Positions 8,377 through 17,900 of a stretch of DNA of 31,684 nucleotides are shown here, piece by piece. The translations under genes were made by a program, and so were the position numbers. Source of the stretch: Bacteroidota bacterium (GTDB taxonomy: Bacteria; Bacteroidota; Bacteroidia; J057; JADKCL01); assembly GCA_016718825.1 (NCBI GenBank), contig JADKCL010000036.1, positions 1 to 31,684 of the forward strand, read 5' to 3'. The notes below the pieces were generated by a model. That model searched no databases. It was not told the DNA's origin and saw only the letters and a list, made by a program, of their open reading frames with translations. Each line of letters starts with the position of its first letter. Within the stretch, counting starts at the first letter, position 1.

Positions 8377-9411
8377 GTGGAAGTCATAATCTCTCTAATT
8401 GCATTAGCGGTGTCATTAACTGCATTGATATTCAGTGTTCGAAGTTATTGGCGAAAATCTGGAATATATGTGCGCGGCCAGTATTCAGTTCATTCAAGCT
8501 CATACTGTAAAGATAAATATGTTGGCAGTATTACCTTAGAAAACGTCAAGGACAGACCTGTCGTAATATTCAAGGTCTTTTTACTCGTAGGTCGAAACTA
8601 TTATATTGAACTGGAAAACTTTGAGCATGACCCAAAGATTCTAAAGCCATATGAAGTCTACTCAAATCAATACGACCCTGTAGACTTCTATAGCGTAAAT
8701 ATGAGGCGCATTAAGCTTAACGAGCTTCTTGACTCGAAAAAAGTTAAATCCAATCTTGTTTTAGCTACATCAAATGGTAGATATACAGTTGGTGAATGGA
8801 TTAAGCGCTGGGACCCAGTCAGTGATTTTTTTAATAATCACATGACGGCATTAATATACCCAATGCGATCAACGTATAAAAATAAGTGCTTCGGCTCTGA
8901 AGTAAAATACATTGTTGATATAAAAACTGAGGATGGAAAAGAGGAAACTATCGCTATTTATCCCCGCGATCATGAAATACGCAAATTCAGGAAGTTCTCA
9001 TTAACTAAAGAATGTCTTGAATCTAAAGACTCTTTGGAAGAGCTCTTACTAGAAAGGGCTTTTGAGGGAGATCTAAAGTGTGTCAATATCGTGGTTCATG
9101 ATATCGAGGAATGGCGGAAAGAGAGATACGGAAACGACTATCAAGAAGTTATTGAGGCTAAATATTGCAATTGGTTTATGTATGAGGTTTTAGGGCGAGC
9201 TGTTACCAAGTTTAGTGATATCCGTCTGTATTTTGTTAATCGCAAACATCGCAAGGCTAACAAGGCATTGCAGCGGACAAGCGTATCCCTCCAACCCCAC
9301 CACCTACCCACATTCCTTCAACAATGCTTCAATATCCTCCGGTGCGAACGGCAGCAATTCATCGATTCGGCTGTTAGGCCAGGTGGGGAGTTTTTCGAGG
9401 GTGTCGGCTAG
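8377..9411 (+). CDS. One-helix membrane protein of unknown function, 3' end replaced by IS66
   Basis: It starts at GTG 8377, one base after the protease stop. Residues 2-22 form one clear membrane helix (SLIALAVSLTALIFSV), followed by a basic patch (RSYWRKSG) and a soluble domain of about 270 residues rich in charged and aromatic residues. The helix and basic patch suggest the bulk faces the cytoplasm. I recognise no enzymatic motif; the segment around residues 26-115 reads like a beta-rich domain and 200-240 is helical and acidic. The reading frame runs 43 codons into the IS66 element. Removing the IS and one target copy restores the end KALQRTSR and a TGA at 13991-13993, a 303-residue protein whose stop lies inside the attC-like hairpin, as is common for cassette genes. 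As written the tail is 42 IS-encoded residues, which may or may not be tolerated. Confidence 0.7.
   Translation: MEVIISLIALAVSLTALIFSVRSYWRKSGIYVRGQYSVHSSSYCKDKYVGSITLENVKDRPVVIFKVFLLVGRNYYIELENFEHDPKILKPYEVYSNQYDPVDFYSVNMRRIKLNELLDSKKVKSNLVLATSNGRYTVGEWIKRWDPVSDFFNNHMTALIYPMRSTYKNKCFGSEVKYIVDIKTEDGKEETIAIYPRDHEIRKFRKFSLTKECLESKDSLEELLLERAFEGDLKCVNIVVHDIEEWRKERYGNDYQEVIEAKYCNWFMYEVLGRAVTKFSDIRLYFVNRKHRKANKALQRTSVSLQPHHLPTFLQQCFNILRCERQQFIDSAVRPGGEFFEGVG
9258..9282 (+). other. Left half of an attC-like hairpin split by IS66
   Basis: TAACAAGGCATTGCAGCGG plus ACAAGC at 9258-9282 is the left arm; the right arm CGCTGAATGCGGCGTTA is at 13988-14004, on the far side of the nested IS66 elements. Removing the insertion and one target copy gives a hairpin in which GCATTGCAGCGG pairs with CCGCTGAATGC except for one extrahelical G, with loop ACAAG and outer TAAC pairing with GTTA. 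A protruding base in an otherwise paired arm is a recognised attC feature. The rebuilt site is only about 42 bases, shorter than usual, and the 3' box GTTACAT departs from GTTRRRY, so it may be degenerate. Confidence 0.5.
9275..9282 (+). repeat. Target-site duplication of outer IS66 copy A
   Basis: GGACAAGC at 9275-9282 is repeated exactly at 13980-13987, immediately outside the two ends of copy A. Eight bases is the standard duplication length for IS66. This shows a single transposition event into the loop of the attC-like hairpin. Confidence 0.9.
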
Positions 9412-10875
9412 CCATTGTGCGGGGTTGAGGCCGTTGAGTTTTGCGGTGCCGAGTAGGGTTTGGATGGCGGCGGCACGTTTTCCGGCGCGTTCGGAGCCGG
9501 TGAACAGCCAGTTTTTCTTGCCGAGCGCGATGGGGCGAATAGTGTTTTCGACGGGGTTGTTGTCAATCGGCAGGTGTCCGCTGCCGGCGTAGCGGATCAG
9601 GCTTTGCCAGCGCTTCAAGGTGTAGTCGATGGCTTTGGCGGTACCGCCGCCATCGGCGGTTTGGGCACGGGTTTGCAGTAACCAGTCGTGCAACGATTGC
9701 AGGATCGGCAGGCTTTTTTCTGCGCGTAGTATCTGCCGGGCTTCGGTCGATAAGTGCTTGCCTTCGGCTTCGGCGGCGTAAAGTCCGCCAATGCGTTGCA
9801 GCACCTCATACGCGACGGTGCTGGCATTGGCTTGGTGCAGGTCGAAGAATTTGCGGCGTGCGTGCGCCCAACAGCCGAGTTCGATGCAGTTGCCGACGAG
9901 GGTGAACAGCGATTGTAACCGCCATAGTCGTCGACCAGCAAGTGGCCTTGCCAGCTGTTGAGGAAGTTCTGCACATGTTTGCCACTACGGCTGGTTTGGT
10001 AGTCGAATACGATGATGCGCGGCCCCAACTCAAAATCGTTGCTGCGATACGCCCACAGGTAGGCACGCTGCGTTTTCCGCTGCCGGGATCAAGTTGCGCC
10101 ACCGGGTTTCGTCGGCGTGTAACACAGAGCCTTGCACCAAGTGCAAATCAGCCGGTCAACCAGCGGTTGCAGTCGCCGCCGACGCGTCCGATCCATTCCG
10201 CCAACGTGAAAGCGATAAAATGACACCTTCCCGGGCGGCGATTTGTGCGATGCGATACAGCGGCAGGTGATCGAGGTATTTGCAGATCGTGATCCAAGCA
10301 AGCAGTCCGGTTGCCGCGCATACCGTCGACGACGGCGGTGGCACGGGTTCCGCGACCACGGTTTCGCAAGCCCGGCAGGCGTATTGCGGGCGGATGTGAC
10401 GGTGCACGAAGAATTCGGCGGGTTTGACGTCGAGTTGTTCCGGTGACGTCTTCGCCGATTTTACCAGATCGCTGCCGCACTGTTTGCATTGACAGGATTC
10501 CGGTTCATGGCGATGTTCGATGCGCGGCAGATGATCCGGCAACGGCTGGCGCCCAGCGTGTGCACGCTTAGGCTTCCGCGGAGCAGGCAGCGGCAGTTGC
10601 TCGATTTCCGCTTCGATCGCCGCCGCATCGGTTTGCCAGTCTTCTTCGAACAGGTTGAATTGCACCTGCGACAGCGCTTCGCTCTTCGCGCCGTAGCGAA
10701 TGCGGCGCAAATGTGCCAGTTCCAGCGTCAGTGCCTGATTCTTCGCTTCCAGCATTTTGAGTTCGTTTTGTGCTTGCGTAAGCAGTGATTGAATCAGGTT
10801 CGATACCTCGGTTTTAGCTTCCGGCGTAAGGTTCAAATGATCTAATTCGATGGACTGTTTTGCTTGCGTTTTCAT
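9304..10875 (-). pseudogene. tnpC: IS66 transposase TnpC of copy A, frameshifted
   Basis: DDE transposase of IS66, about 523 residues when frames are joined, starting at ATG 10875 (MKTQAKQSIELDHLNL). The first part has a coiled-coil region (KMLEAKNQALTLELAHLRR), then IRYGAKSEAL, and a zinc-finger-like cluster CQCKQCG. Catalytic blocks are LHADETPVAQLDP, HLLVDDYGGYN and NPVENTIRPIALG, holding the D, D and E. The frame is continuous for the N-terminal half (to about 10260) and for the C-terminal 166 residues (from 9804), with several single-base shifts between, for example near 10240, 10130 and 9915. It ends LLKECG at 9304. Whether the shifts are real is doubtful, because copy B has different ones. 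Confidence 0.85.
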
Positions 10876-10923
10876 GGCGTTATTATACCGCAAAACCCGC
10901 GAAAAGTGATGCCAGTATTGGCT

Positions 10924-11245
10924 TTAGCTATATCTTCGCGCGCAAGATTGCAACCCCAAGCGACGCCAATCCACTCCGGCAATCAACCACTCCCATTGCG
11001 ATGAAGTCAGTTCCATCCCGCCCGTATCCGAACGCCCCAAACGAACCGTCCCTGATGCAAGCGGCGCTGGCACAACCACACGCCGGTGCCGTCCCACAGC
11101 AGCACCTTTGATGCGATTGCCCGCGCGATTGCAAAACACAAACGCCGAACCCGAACACGGTGAGCGCTGTAACGCCTGCTCCACCAACACCGACAAACCG
11201 TCGATCCCCCGGCGCATATCCACCGGCGCAACCATCAACCAAATC
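10924..11245 (-). pseudogene. tnpB: IS66 TnpB of copy A, cut by copy B
   Basis: This is the main part of the accessory TnpB (Orf2) protein: LMVAPVDMRRGIDGLSVLVE, then AFVFCNRAGNRIK, VLLWDGTGVWLC, RRLHQGRFVWG, and the end LTSSQWEWLIAGVDWRR. The first eight or so codons, from GTG 13623, lie beyond copy B at 13598-13623, so the gene is physically split. A frameshift near 11110 also separates the two halves. TnpB is needed with TnpA and TnpC for IS66 movement, so copy A cannot move unaided. Confidence 0.85.
11238..11245 (+). repeat. Target-site duplication of inner IS66 copy B
   Basis: ACCAAATC at 11238-11245 is repeated at 13590-13597, exactly outside copy B. The sequence on both sides is continuous tnpB of copy A once copy B and one duplicate are removed. 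Confidence 0.92.
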
Positions 11246-11266
11246 GTATCCCTCCAACCCCACCAC

Positions 11267-12838
11267 CTACCCACATTCCTTCAACAATGCTTCAATATCC
11301 TCCGGTGCGAACGGCAGCAATTCATCGATTCGGCTGTTAGGCCAGGTGGGGAGTTTTTCGAGGTGTCGTCTAGCCATTGTGCGGGTTGAGGCCGTTGAGT
11401 TTTGCGGTGCCGAGTAGGGTTTGGATGGCGGCGGCACGTTTTCCGGCGCGTTCCGGAGCCGGTGAACAGCCAGTTTTTCCTTGCCGAGCGCGATGGGGCG
11501 AATAGTGTTTTCGACGGGGTTGTTGTCAATCGGCAGGTGTCCGCTGCCGGCGTAGCGGATCAGGCTTTGCCAGCGCTTCAAGGTGTAGTCGATGGCTTTG
11601 GCGGTACTGCCGCCATCGGCGGTTTGGGCACGGGTTTGCAGTAACCAGTCGTGCAACGATTGCAGGATCGGCAGGCTTTTTCTGCGCGTAGTATCTGCCG
11701 GGCTTCGGTCGATAAGTGCTTGCCTTCGGCTTCGGCGGCGTAAAGTCCGCCAATGCGTTGCAGCACCTCATACGCGACGGTGCTGGCATTGGCTTGGTGC
11801 AGGTCGAAGAATTTGCGGCGTGCGTGCGCCCAACAGCCGAGTTCGATGCAGTTGCCGACGAGGGTGAACGGCGATTTGTAACCGGTAAGTCGTCGACCAG
11901 CAAGTGGCCTTGCCAGCTGTTGAGGAAGTTCTGCACATGTTTTGCCACTACGGCTGGTTTGGTAGTCGAATCGATGATGCGCGGCCCCAACTCAAAATCG
12001 TTGCTGCGATACGCCCACAGGCACGCTGCGTTTTTCCGCCGTGGATCAAGTTGCGCCACCGGGGTTTCGTCGGCGTGTAACACAGAGCCTTGCAATAAGT
12101 GCAAAATCAGCCGGTCAACCAGCGGTTGCAGTGCCACGCCGACGCGTCCGATCCATTCCGCCAACGTGGAAAGCGATAAATGACACCTTCCCGGGCGGCG
12201 ATTTGTGCGATGCGATACAGCGGCAGGTGATCGAGGTATTTGCAGATCGTGATCCAAGCAAGCAGTCCGGTGTTGCCATACCGCCGTCGATGACGGCGGG
12301 TGGCACGGGTTCCGCGACCACGGTTTCGCAAGCCCGGCAGGCGTATTGCGGGCGGATGTGACGGTGCACGAAGAATTCGGCGGGTTTGACGTCGAGTTGT
12401 TCGGTGACGTCTTCGCCGATTTTTACCAGATCGCTGCCGCACTGTTTGCATTGACAGGATTCCGGTTCATGGCGATGTTCGATGCGCGGCAGATGATCCG
12501 GCAACGGCTGGCGCCCAGCGTGTGCACGCCAGGCTTCTGCGGAGCAGGCAGCGGCAGTTGCTCGATTTCCGCTTCGATCGCCGCCGCATCGGTTTTGCCA
12601 GTCTTCTTCGAACAGGCTGAATTGCACCTGCGACAGCGCTCGGCTCTTCGCGCCGTAGCGAATGCGGCGCAAATGTGCCAATTCCAGCGTCAGTGCCTGA
12701 TTCTTCGCTTCCAGCATTTTGAGTTCGTTTTGTGCTTGCGTAAGCAGTGATTGAATCAGGTTCGATACCTCGGTTTTAGCTTCCGGCGTAAGGTTCAAAT
12801 GATCTTAATTCGATGGACTGTTTTGCTTGCGTTTTCAT
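11267..12838 (-). pseudogene. tnpC: IS66 transposase TnpC of copy B, frameshifted
   Basis: Same protein as in copy A, starting at ATG 12838 and ending LLKECG at 11267. Blocks seen are IRYGAKSRAL, CQCKQCG, LHADETPVAQLDP, HLLVDD and NPVENTIRPIALG. Its frameshifts fall at different places from those of copy A (for example one extra T near 12805 and one base missing near 11685). Reading the two copies against each other rebuilds an intact transposase. As written it is broken. Confidence 0.85.
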
Positions 12839-12886
12839 GGCGTTATTATACCGCAAAACCCGCGAAAAGTGATGCCAGTATTGGCT

Positions 12887-13235
12887 TTAGCTATATCTTC
12901 GCGCGCAAGATTGCAACCCCAAGCGACGCTAATCCACTCCGGCAATCAACCACTCCCATTGCGATGAAGTCAGTTTCCATCCCGCCCGTATCCGAACGCC
13001 CCAAACGAACCGTCCCTGATGCAAGCGGCGCTGGCACAACCACACGCCGGTGCCGTCCCACAGCACCACCTTTGATGCGATTACCCGCGCGATTGCAAAA
13101 CACAAACGCCGAACCCGAACACGGTGAGCGCTGTAACGCCCGCTCCACCAACACCGACAAACCGTCGAGTCCCCGGCGCATATCCACCGGCGCAACCATC
13201 AACCAAATCTCCCCCGGATTCGCAATCAAAGACAC
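12887..13235 (-). pseudogene. tnpB: IS66 TnpB of copy B, one frameshift
   Basis: The probable GTG start at 13235 overlaps the end of tnpA. The protein reads SLIANPGEIWLMVAPVDM, RRGLDGLSVLVERAL, AFVFCNRAGNRIK; after a shift near 13075 it continues VVLWDGTGVWLCQRRLHQG and LTSSQWEWLIAGVD, ending CARRYS at 12887. The length of about 115 residues is normal for IS66 Orf2. Confidence 0.8.
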
Positions 13236-13514
13236 TTCAACAATTCCCCCAACCAATGCGGCGATATCGTCGACGGCAGTTCCAACACATGATCGCCCCG
13301 TCCGCGAAGACGCAGCGTATTCGTCGGCATAGGCATTGGTTTGATCGTTACCGGAACCAACGCAGGCGGCCAAATAACTTGACCGGCACGATGCTTGCGA
13401 ACCCAATTGCCAAACGTCTTGGTATTCAAACCATGTTCCCGGCAATAAGCCGCCGCGACTTACCGCTGGTTTGCCATGCTTCGATATGAATTCGTCGTAC
13501 TTTGATGATGACAT
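13226..13514 (-). pseudogene. tnpA: IS66 TnpA of copy B, one frameshift
   Basis: GGAGG five bases upstream supports the ATG at 13514: MSSSKYDEFISKHGKPAVSR, then after a shift near 13430 NTKTFGNWVRKHRAGQV, ending HWLGELLKCL. This is the small helix-turn-helix (Orf1) protein of IS66, about 95 residues. Its stop overlaps the GTG of tnpB by 10 bases, consistent with coupled translation. Confidence 0.8.
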
Positions 13515-13613
13515 CGTTCCTCCTTGTAAAAGGTTTGGAGGATAGCGATGTTGTATCAGGGTGTTAATGTGGAAGGGTTGGAGGCTTACACCAAATCTCC
13601 CCCGGATTCGCAA

Positions 13614-13905
13614 TCAAAGACACTTCAACAATTCCCCCAACCAATGCGGCGATATCGTCGACGGCAGTTCCAACACATGATCGCCCCGTCCGCGAAGACG
13701 CAGCGTATTCGTCGGCATAGGCATTGGTTTGATCGTTACCGGAACCAACGCAGGCGGCCAAGTAACTTGACCGGCACGATGCTTGCGAACCCAATTGCCA
13801 AACGTCTTGGTATTCAAAACCATGTTCCCGGCAATAAGCCGCCGCACGACTTACCGCTGGTTTGCCATGCTTCGATATGAATTCGTCGTGCTTCGATGAT
13901 GACAT
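13614..13905 (-). pseudogene. tnpA: IS66 TnpA of copy A, one frameshift
   Basis: Start ATG 13905 with GGAGG five bases upstream. It reads MSSSKHDEFISKHGKPAVSR and AAAYCREHG, then shifts near 13822 to NTKTFGNWVRKHRAGQVTW and ends LLKCL at 13614. The N-terminal 30 residues are less damaged than in copy B. Together with the 25 bases of tnpB at 13598-13623 this is the stranded 5' end of copy A. Confidence 0.8.
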
Positions 13906-13987
13906 CGTTCCTCCTTGTAAAAGGTTTGAGGATAGCGATGTTGTATCAGGGTGTTAATGTGGAAGGGTTGGAGGCTTACGGACAAGC

Positions 13988-14252
13988 CGCTGAATGCGGC
14001 GTTACATATATACCGAAATCTTAATAAACCAGTTACCAGTTTTATCCGCTTTGGTGAGCCATCGGGTTAGCGAAAATGCTGGCCCTTTATTCTTTTATGA
14101 GGAAACGCTTGGGTAACTCTTTAGCGGATTTAGACTAATCCCGATATAGCGTAGCAACACGCCACGACCAAACCGATTGAATACACGCCCGATAAACTGA
14201 ATACGCTCTCCCTGTCAGTATTCAACCGCTTTACCGGTGCAAGGTTACTGGA
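13988..14252. other. Right half of attC-like site and stretch with no gene
   Basis: CGCTGAATGCGGCGTTA at 13988-14004 is the right arm of the attC-like hairpin described at 9258. Beyond it, up to the end of the metallopeptidase gene at 14253, I see no gene, RNA or strong hairpin; a further cassette gene is not recognisable. Confidence 0.45.
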
Positions 14253-14981
14253 TCAGCACTCCCAATCCTCATGCCCCAAAGGCGTACTGTTTAACATCTC
14301 CCGATACTGCCGCCACTGCGGAACATGAATTTCCATTAGCGCTACAAATCGCTCGTTGTGATGCCGCTCCAGCAGATGCACCAACTCATGCACCACAATG
14401 TATTCCAAACACTGTACTGGCTTCTTAGCCAACTCCAGATTGAACCAGACACGCCCTGCGGCCGCGTTGCAGCTTCCCCACTTGGTTTTCATCTTCTTGA
14501 TGCCCCAATCGGCGACTTGAACACCGAGGATAGGCTGCCACTTCTCCAGCAAGGGCGGGATTAGCGCCTTGAGTTGCTCCCGATGCCAGCGCAACAAGAT
14601 AGCCTCTCGCTGCGCGGAAGAGGTTCCAGGACGCACGAACAGGTCGAGGCTGGCGATACCGCGCAGAGCGACTCGGGCGGGGGCATTGTCCTCATGTACA
14701 CGCAGGCGATAGCGCCGTCCGAGGAAGTAGTGACTTTCGCCATTTACCATCTCGCGCTCGGATTGGCGCGGTTGTCCGACGAACTTGGCCTTCTGTCGCT
14801 TGATCCAACCCAGCTTGTCGATTACTGCGAGGCGCACGGCTTCATCACTTACCACCAGCGGTGCCGCCACCCGCACCCGACCCTTGGGTGGATAGACGCC
14901 AAGATGCAGGTTCTTGATGTCCTTGCGTACCACTTCCACCTTGATGCCGCTGACGGTGAGGTGATGAGTCTCAGTAGTCAT
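14253..14981 (-). CDS. YgjP-type M48 metallopeptidase
   Basis: A 242-residue protein (start ATG 14981, MTTETHHLTVSGIKVEVVRK) of the YgjP/DUF45 family, zinc metallopeptidases related to WrpA and SprT. The active site is HELVH at residues 198-202 (VVHELVHLLERHHNERF), where the two His bind zinc and Glu is the base, with a third His at 207/208. The family signature WGSC is near residues 168-171, and IPPLLEKWQPILGV precedes it. The start overlaps the end of hsdR by 11 bases, so it is the last gene of the hsdM-hsdS-hsdR unit. YgjP-like proteases are frequent fourth genes of type I restriction loci; a role in controlling HsdR turnover is plausible but unproven. The upstream frame is open because of a frameshift in hsdR and gives a spurious 728-codon fusion; the ATG at 14981 is the real start. 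Confidence 0.88.
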   Translation of the reverse strand: MTTETHHLTVSGIKVEVVRKDIKNLHLGVYPPKGRVRVAAPLVVSDEAVRLAVIDKLGWIKRQKAKFVGQPRQSEREMVNGESHYFLGRRYRLRVHEDNAPARVALRGIASLDLFVRPGTSSAQREAILLRWHREQLKALIPPLLEKWQPILGVQVADWGIKKMKTKWGSCNAAAGRVWFNLELAKKPVQCLEYIVVHELVHLLERHHNERFVALMEIHVPQWRQYREMLNSTPLGHEDWEC

Positions 14982-17900
14982 TCTGGTGCTTGGCCAATTC
15001 CAGAATCTGGTCAGCAAGGATGTCGTTAATGAGCGCCGCCGGTTGGGTCTTTGCGTCGGAGTGGCGCGGACCCGCACTTTCTTCGTTTTCATCGTGTTGT
15101 CCCGCCAGCCATCCATGCGAGCAGACTGAATCGCCGCATCCACCGCCAGCGCCAGCCCCTCGTCCCTGCCCAGATTGTTGTAAAGCGCCCGCTGTGCCGC
15201 CGTCTTGAGGCTCGCCGGATACCCACCGGAGCCGCCGCCCGGCATCACCGCCTCCCTGGTCAGCTTGGCGATCTTCTCCAGATACTCCTTGTAGGTCACC
15301 GCACCCTTGCGCCGCAGCTCGATCAGCGCATCCAGCAGCTTCGACATCTTGTCGTAGTAGGCCGGATCAACCGGCGACTCGTTGATGATCAGCTTGCGGA
15401 CGTTGTTCTCGATGGTTTCGGCCACCGCTTCCTCGGTCTTCATGATCCCTTTGAGCTTCGCGTCCGCCGCGTCCGGGCCGCGCTCGACGATCAACTGGAT
15501 CAGGCTCATGTCGTCGAAGGCGGAAATCTTCTCGCTTTCCTCGGCGCGGATGTAGGTGTCGATCAGGTGGCGCATCGCTGGCTCATACGCCTTCAGGTCA
15601 ATGTAGTCGCCGCTGGCCAGCCGCACTTCGTCGCGCACCTTGCTGGTGTGATCCACCTCGGCCTTGATCGTCTCGATCTCGTCCGGCTTGTATCCCGCTT
15701 CCGCCAGTTCGCTGGCGATGCTGGCGTAAGCGCGCAGCAGTGCCGCCACAAACTTGTACAGCTTCAGCCGCTTCGGTTCGTTGTCCTTGAGTTGGTCGAC
15801 ATTACCTGACTCGATGGCGCAGAAATAGTGCAGGTAGGCTGCCGAATCCCTCGGTACCGCCACCGGCTCGCATAACGCCCTGACCGCCTCGCGGGCTTCT
15901 TCCAGGTGTTCCCGTGCCTTGTCCAGCCGGTTTTCCAGCAGACCGGCCACATCCTCCTTGTCGTAGCCGTCCAGCGCGCCGCTGGTGTAATCCCCCACCG
16001 CGCCTTCCAGACTCTTGAACAAATCCTTGTAGTCGATGATGTAGCCGTATTCCTTGTCGTCGCCGTCCAGCCGATTGACGCGGCAAATGGCCTGAAACAG
16101 GCCGTGGTCGCGCATCTGCTTGTCGATGTAGAGGTAGGTGGCCGGTGGCGCATCGAAGCCGGTGAGCAGCTTGTCCACCACGATCAAGAGCTTCATCTGC
16201 CCCGGCTCATGGATAAACTTCTTCTTCACCTCTTTCTCGAACTGTTCCACCTTGCTGATTGCTTCTCTCTGCTGGCTCATTGAACCAATCGGCCAGCATC
16301 TGGCGATAGACGCCGTACTTGAATAGGTTGTCAGTCTCACCTGCGCCGGTCTCCTCGCCCTTGGTATCAGCAATACTGGGGGCGTAGCTGGTGACGATGG
16401 CGCACTTGCCCTTGAGCTCACTCTTGGCGAATAGCTCATAGAACTTGCACGCCTCGTAGATGCTGCCCGCTACCAGCATGGCGTTGCCGTGGCCGTCCAT
16501 TAGGCGCGGGCGGGTTGCCATGTCCAGCAAAATGTCGGCGACGATGATCGAAAGCCGATCCTGGCTGGACAACACCCGCTGCATGGTTCCCCACTTTTGC
16601 TTGAGCTGCGCGCGGGCCAAGTCATTCAGCCCCTGGGTCTTGGCCTCGAACCACTGGTCGATTTTGTCGCGGTTGGTCAGCGTCTGGTCGATGTCGCGCG
16701 CCTCATAGCGCAAATCCAGCACCACGCCCTCGCGCACGGCTTGATCGAATTTGTAGGTGTGGATGTAGCGACCAAAGACCTCGATGCTTTTTTGCTTGTC
16801 CGCCTTCAACAGCGGCGTGCCGGTGAAGCCGATAAAGAGCGCATTCGGCAGCAGCGCCTTCATCGCCTTGTGCAGGTCGCCGCTCTGGGTGCGATGGCAC
16901 TCATCGACGAACACATGGATGTCGCCCTTGGCCTTGAAGTCCGCTGGCAACTTCTTGAGAGAATCGATGAATGCCTGGGTACCCTCGTCGCTGTCTTCCT
17001 CTTCGTTTTCTTGGCGGCCAAATTTATGCACGAGCGAGCATAGCAACGATTCGTCGGGCCGATTGAGTGTGTCGATCAGATCGTTGCCGCTGGTGGTGCG
17101 GTAGATTTGTTCATTCACCCCCTTGAAGACTGTCTCGATCTGCTGATCCAGTTCGGTGCGATCGGTGATGATCAGCACCCGCCCGCCTTCGCGGTTCTCG
17201 CGTATCCACTTGGCTAGCCATACCATGGTGAGCGATTTGCCGCTACCCTGGGTATGCCAGATGATACCGCCCTCGCGGCGTTGGATGAACTCCTGCGCGG
17301 CCTTCACGCCGAAATACTGGTTCTGGCGGCACAGTTTCTTGGTACCGGCATCGAACACGATGTAGTCGTGGATCAGTTCCAGTAGCCGCGACTTCCGGCA
17401 GACCTGCAACAGGTTGCGGTCCAGCAGGTTCGGCTCACCTACATAGGGGCCGGTATCCTCCACCCAGCGCAGGTAATACTTCTCCGGCGTCTCGATCGTC
17501 GCGTAGCGCAAGCCCTCACTGTCGTTGCCCGCCATCACCCACTGCATGGTCGAGAAAAAGGGCTGGATGAATTCCTTCTTCTGGTTGTCCAGATTCTGGC
17601 GGATACCCTCGGCCACCGACACGGTGGAGCGTTTCAGTTCCAGCACACCCAGCGCGATGCCATTGATGTAGATCACCACGTCCGGGCGCTTAGTGCTGGC
17701 CTTAGCATCGATGCCCTTGACCGTCACCTCCTCGGCGATGGCGAAGTGATTATTCTCTGGGTTCTTCCAGTCGATCAGCCAGACCGTGGCCCGGTTCTCG
17801 CCCGCGCCAGGTTGCACCTTCACACCATAGCGCAGCAAGTCGTAGACCTCCTTGTTGCGGTCGTAGAGGCTCTTGCTGGTATCCGTCGCCACCTTGTTCA

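Larger units (their letters stand above)
11246..13589 (-). mobile_element. IS66-family element, copy B, complete and nested in copy A
   Basis: This is a complete 2344-base element with the same ends as copy A: GTATCCCTCCAACCC at 11246 and GTAAGCCTCCAACCC inward from 13589. Genes tnpA, tnpB and tnpC run in the - direction. It lies in the same orientation as copy A, whose tnpB it disrupts. The two copies are nearly identical, one base apart in total length, and most differences are single-base gains or losses, so the second insertion is recent. Confidence 0.93.
9283..13979 (-). mobile_element. IS66-family element, copy A (interrupted by copy B)
   Basis: Copy A occupies 9283-11245 and 13598-13979, in total 2345 bases, with its genes on the - strand in the order tnpA, tnpB, tnpC. 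Its ends are imperfect inverted repeats: GTATCCCTCCAACCC at 9283 and, read inward on the reverse strand from 13979, GTAAGCCTCCAACCC. The GTAAGC-type terminus and 8-base duplication are IS66 hallmarks. It inserted into the attC-like site that closes the protease/membrane-protein unit and was later split in tnpB by copy B. Confidence 0.92.

Noticed and set aside
9215..9592. Open frames on the + strand inside the IS66 copies
   Set aside because: They lie opposite tnpC, whose conserved DDE blocks are on the - strand; the + frames have no family resemblance.
14253..16439. A single 728-residue protein fusing HsdR and a metallopeptidase
   Set aside because: The first 50 or so residues and the junction of about 30 residues are out-of-frame translation. 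The other frame restores a normal HsdR end overlapping the peptidase start.
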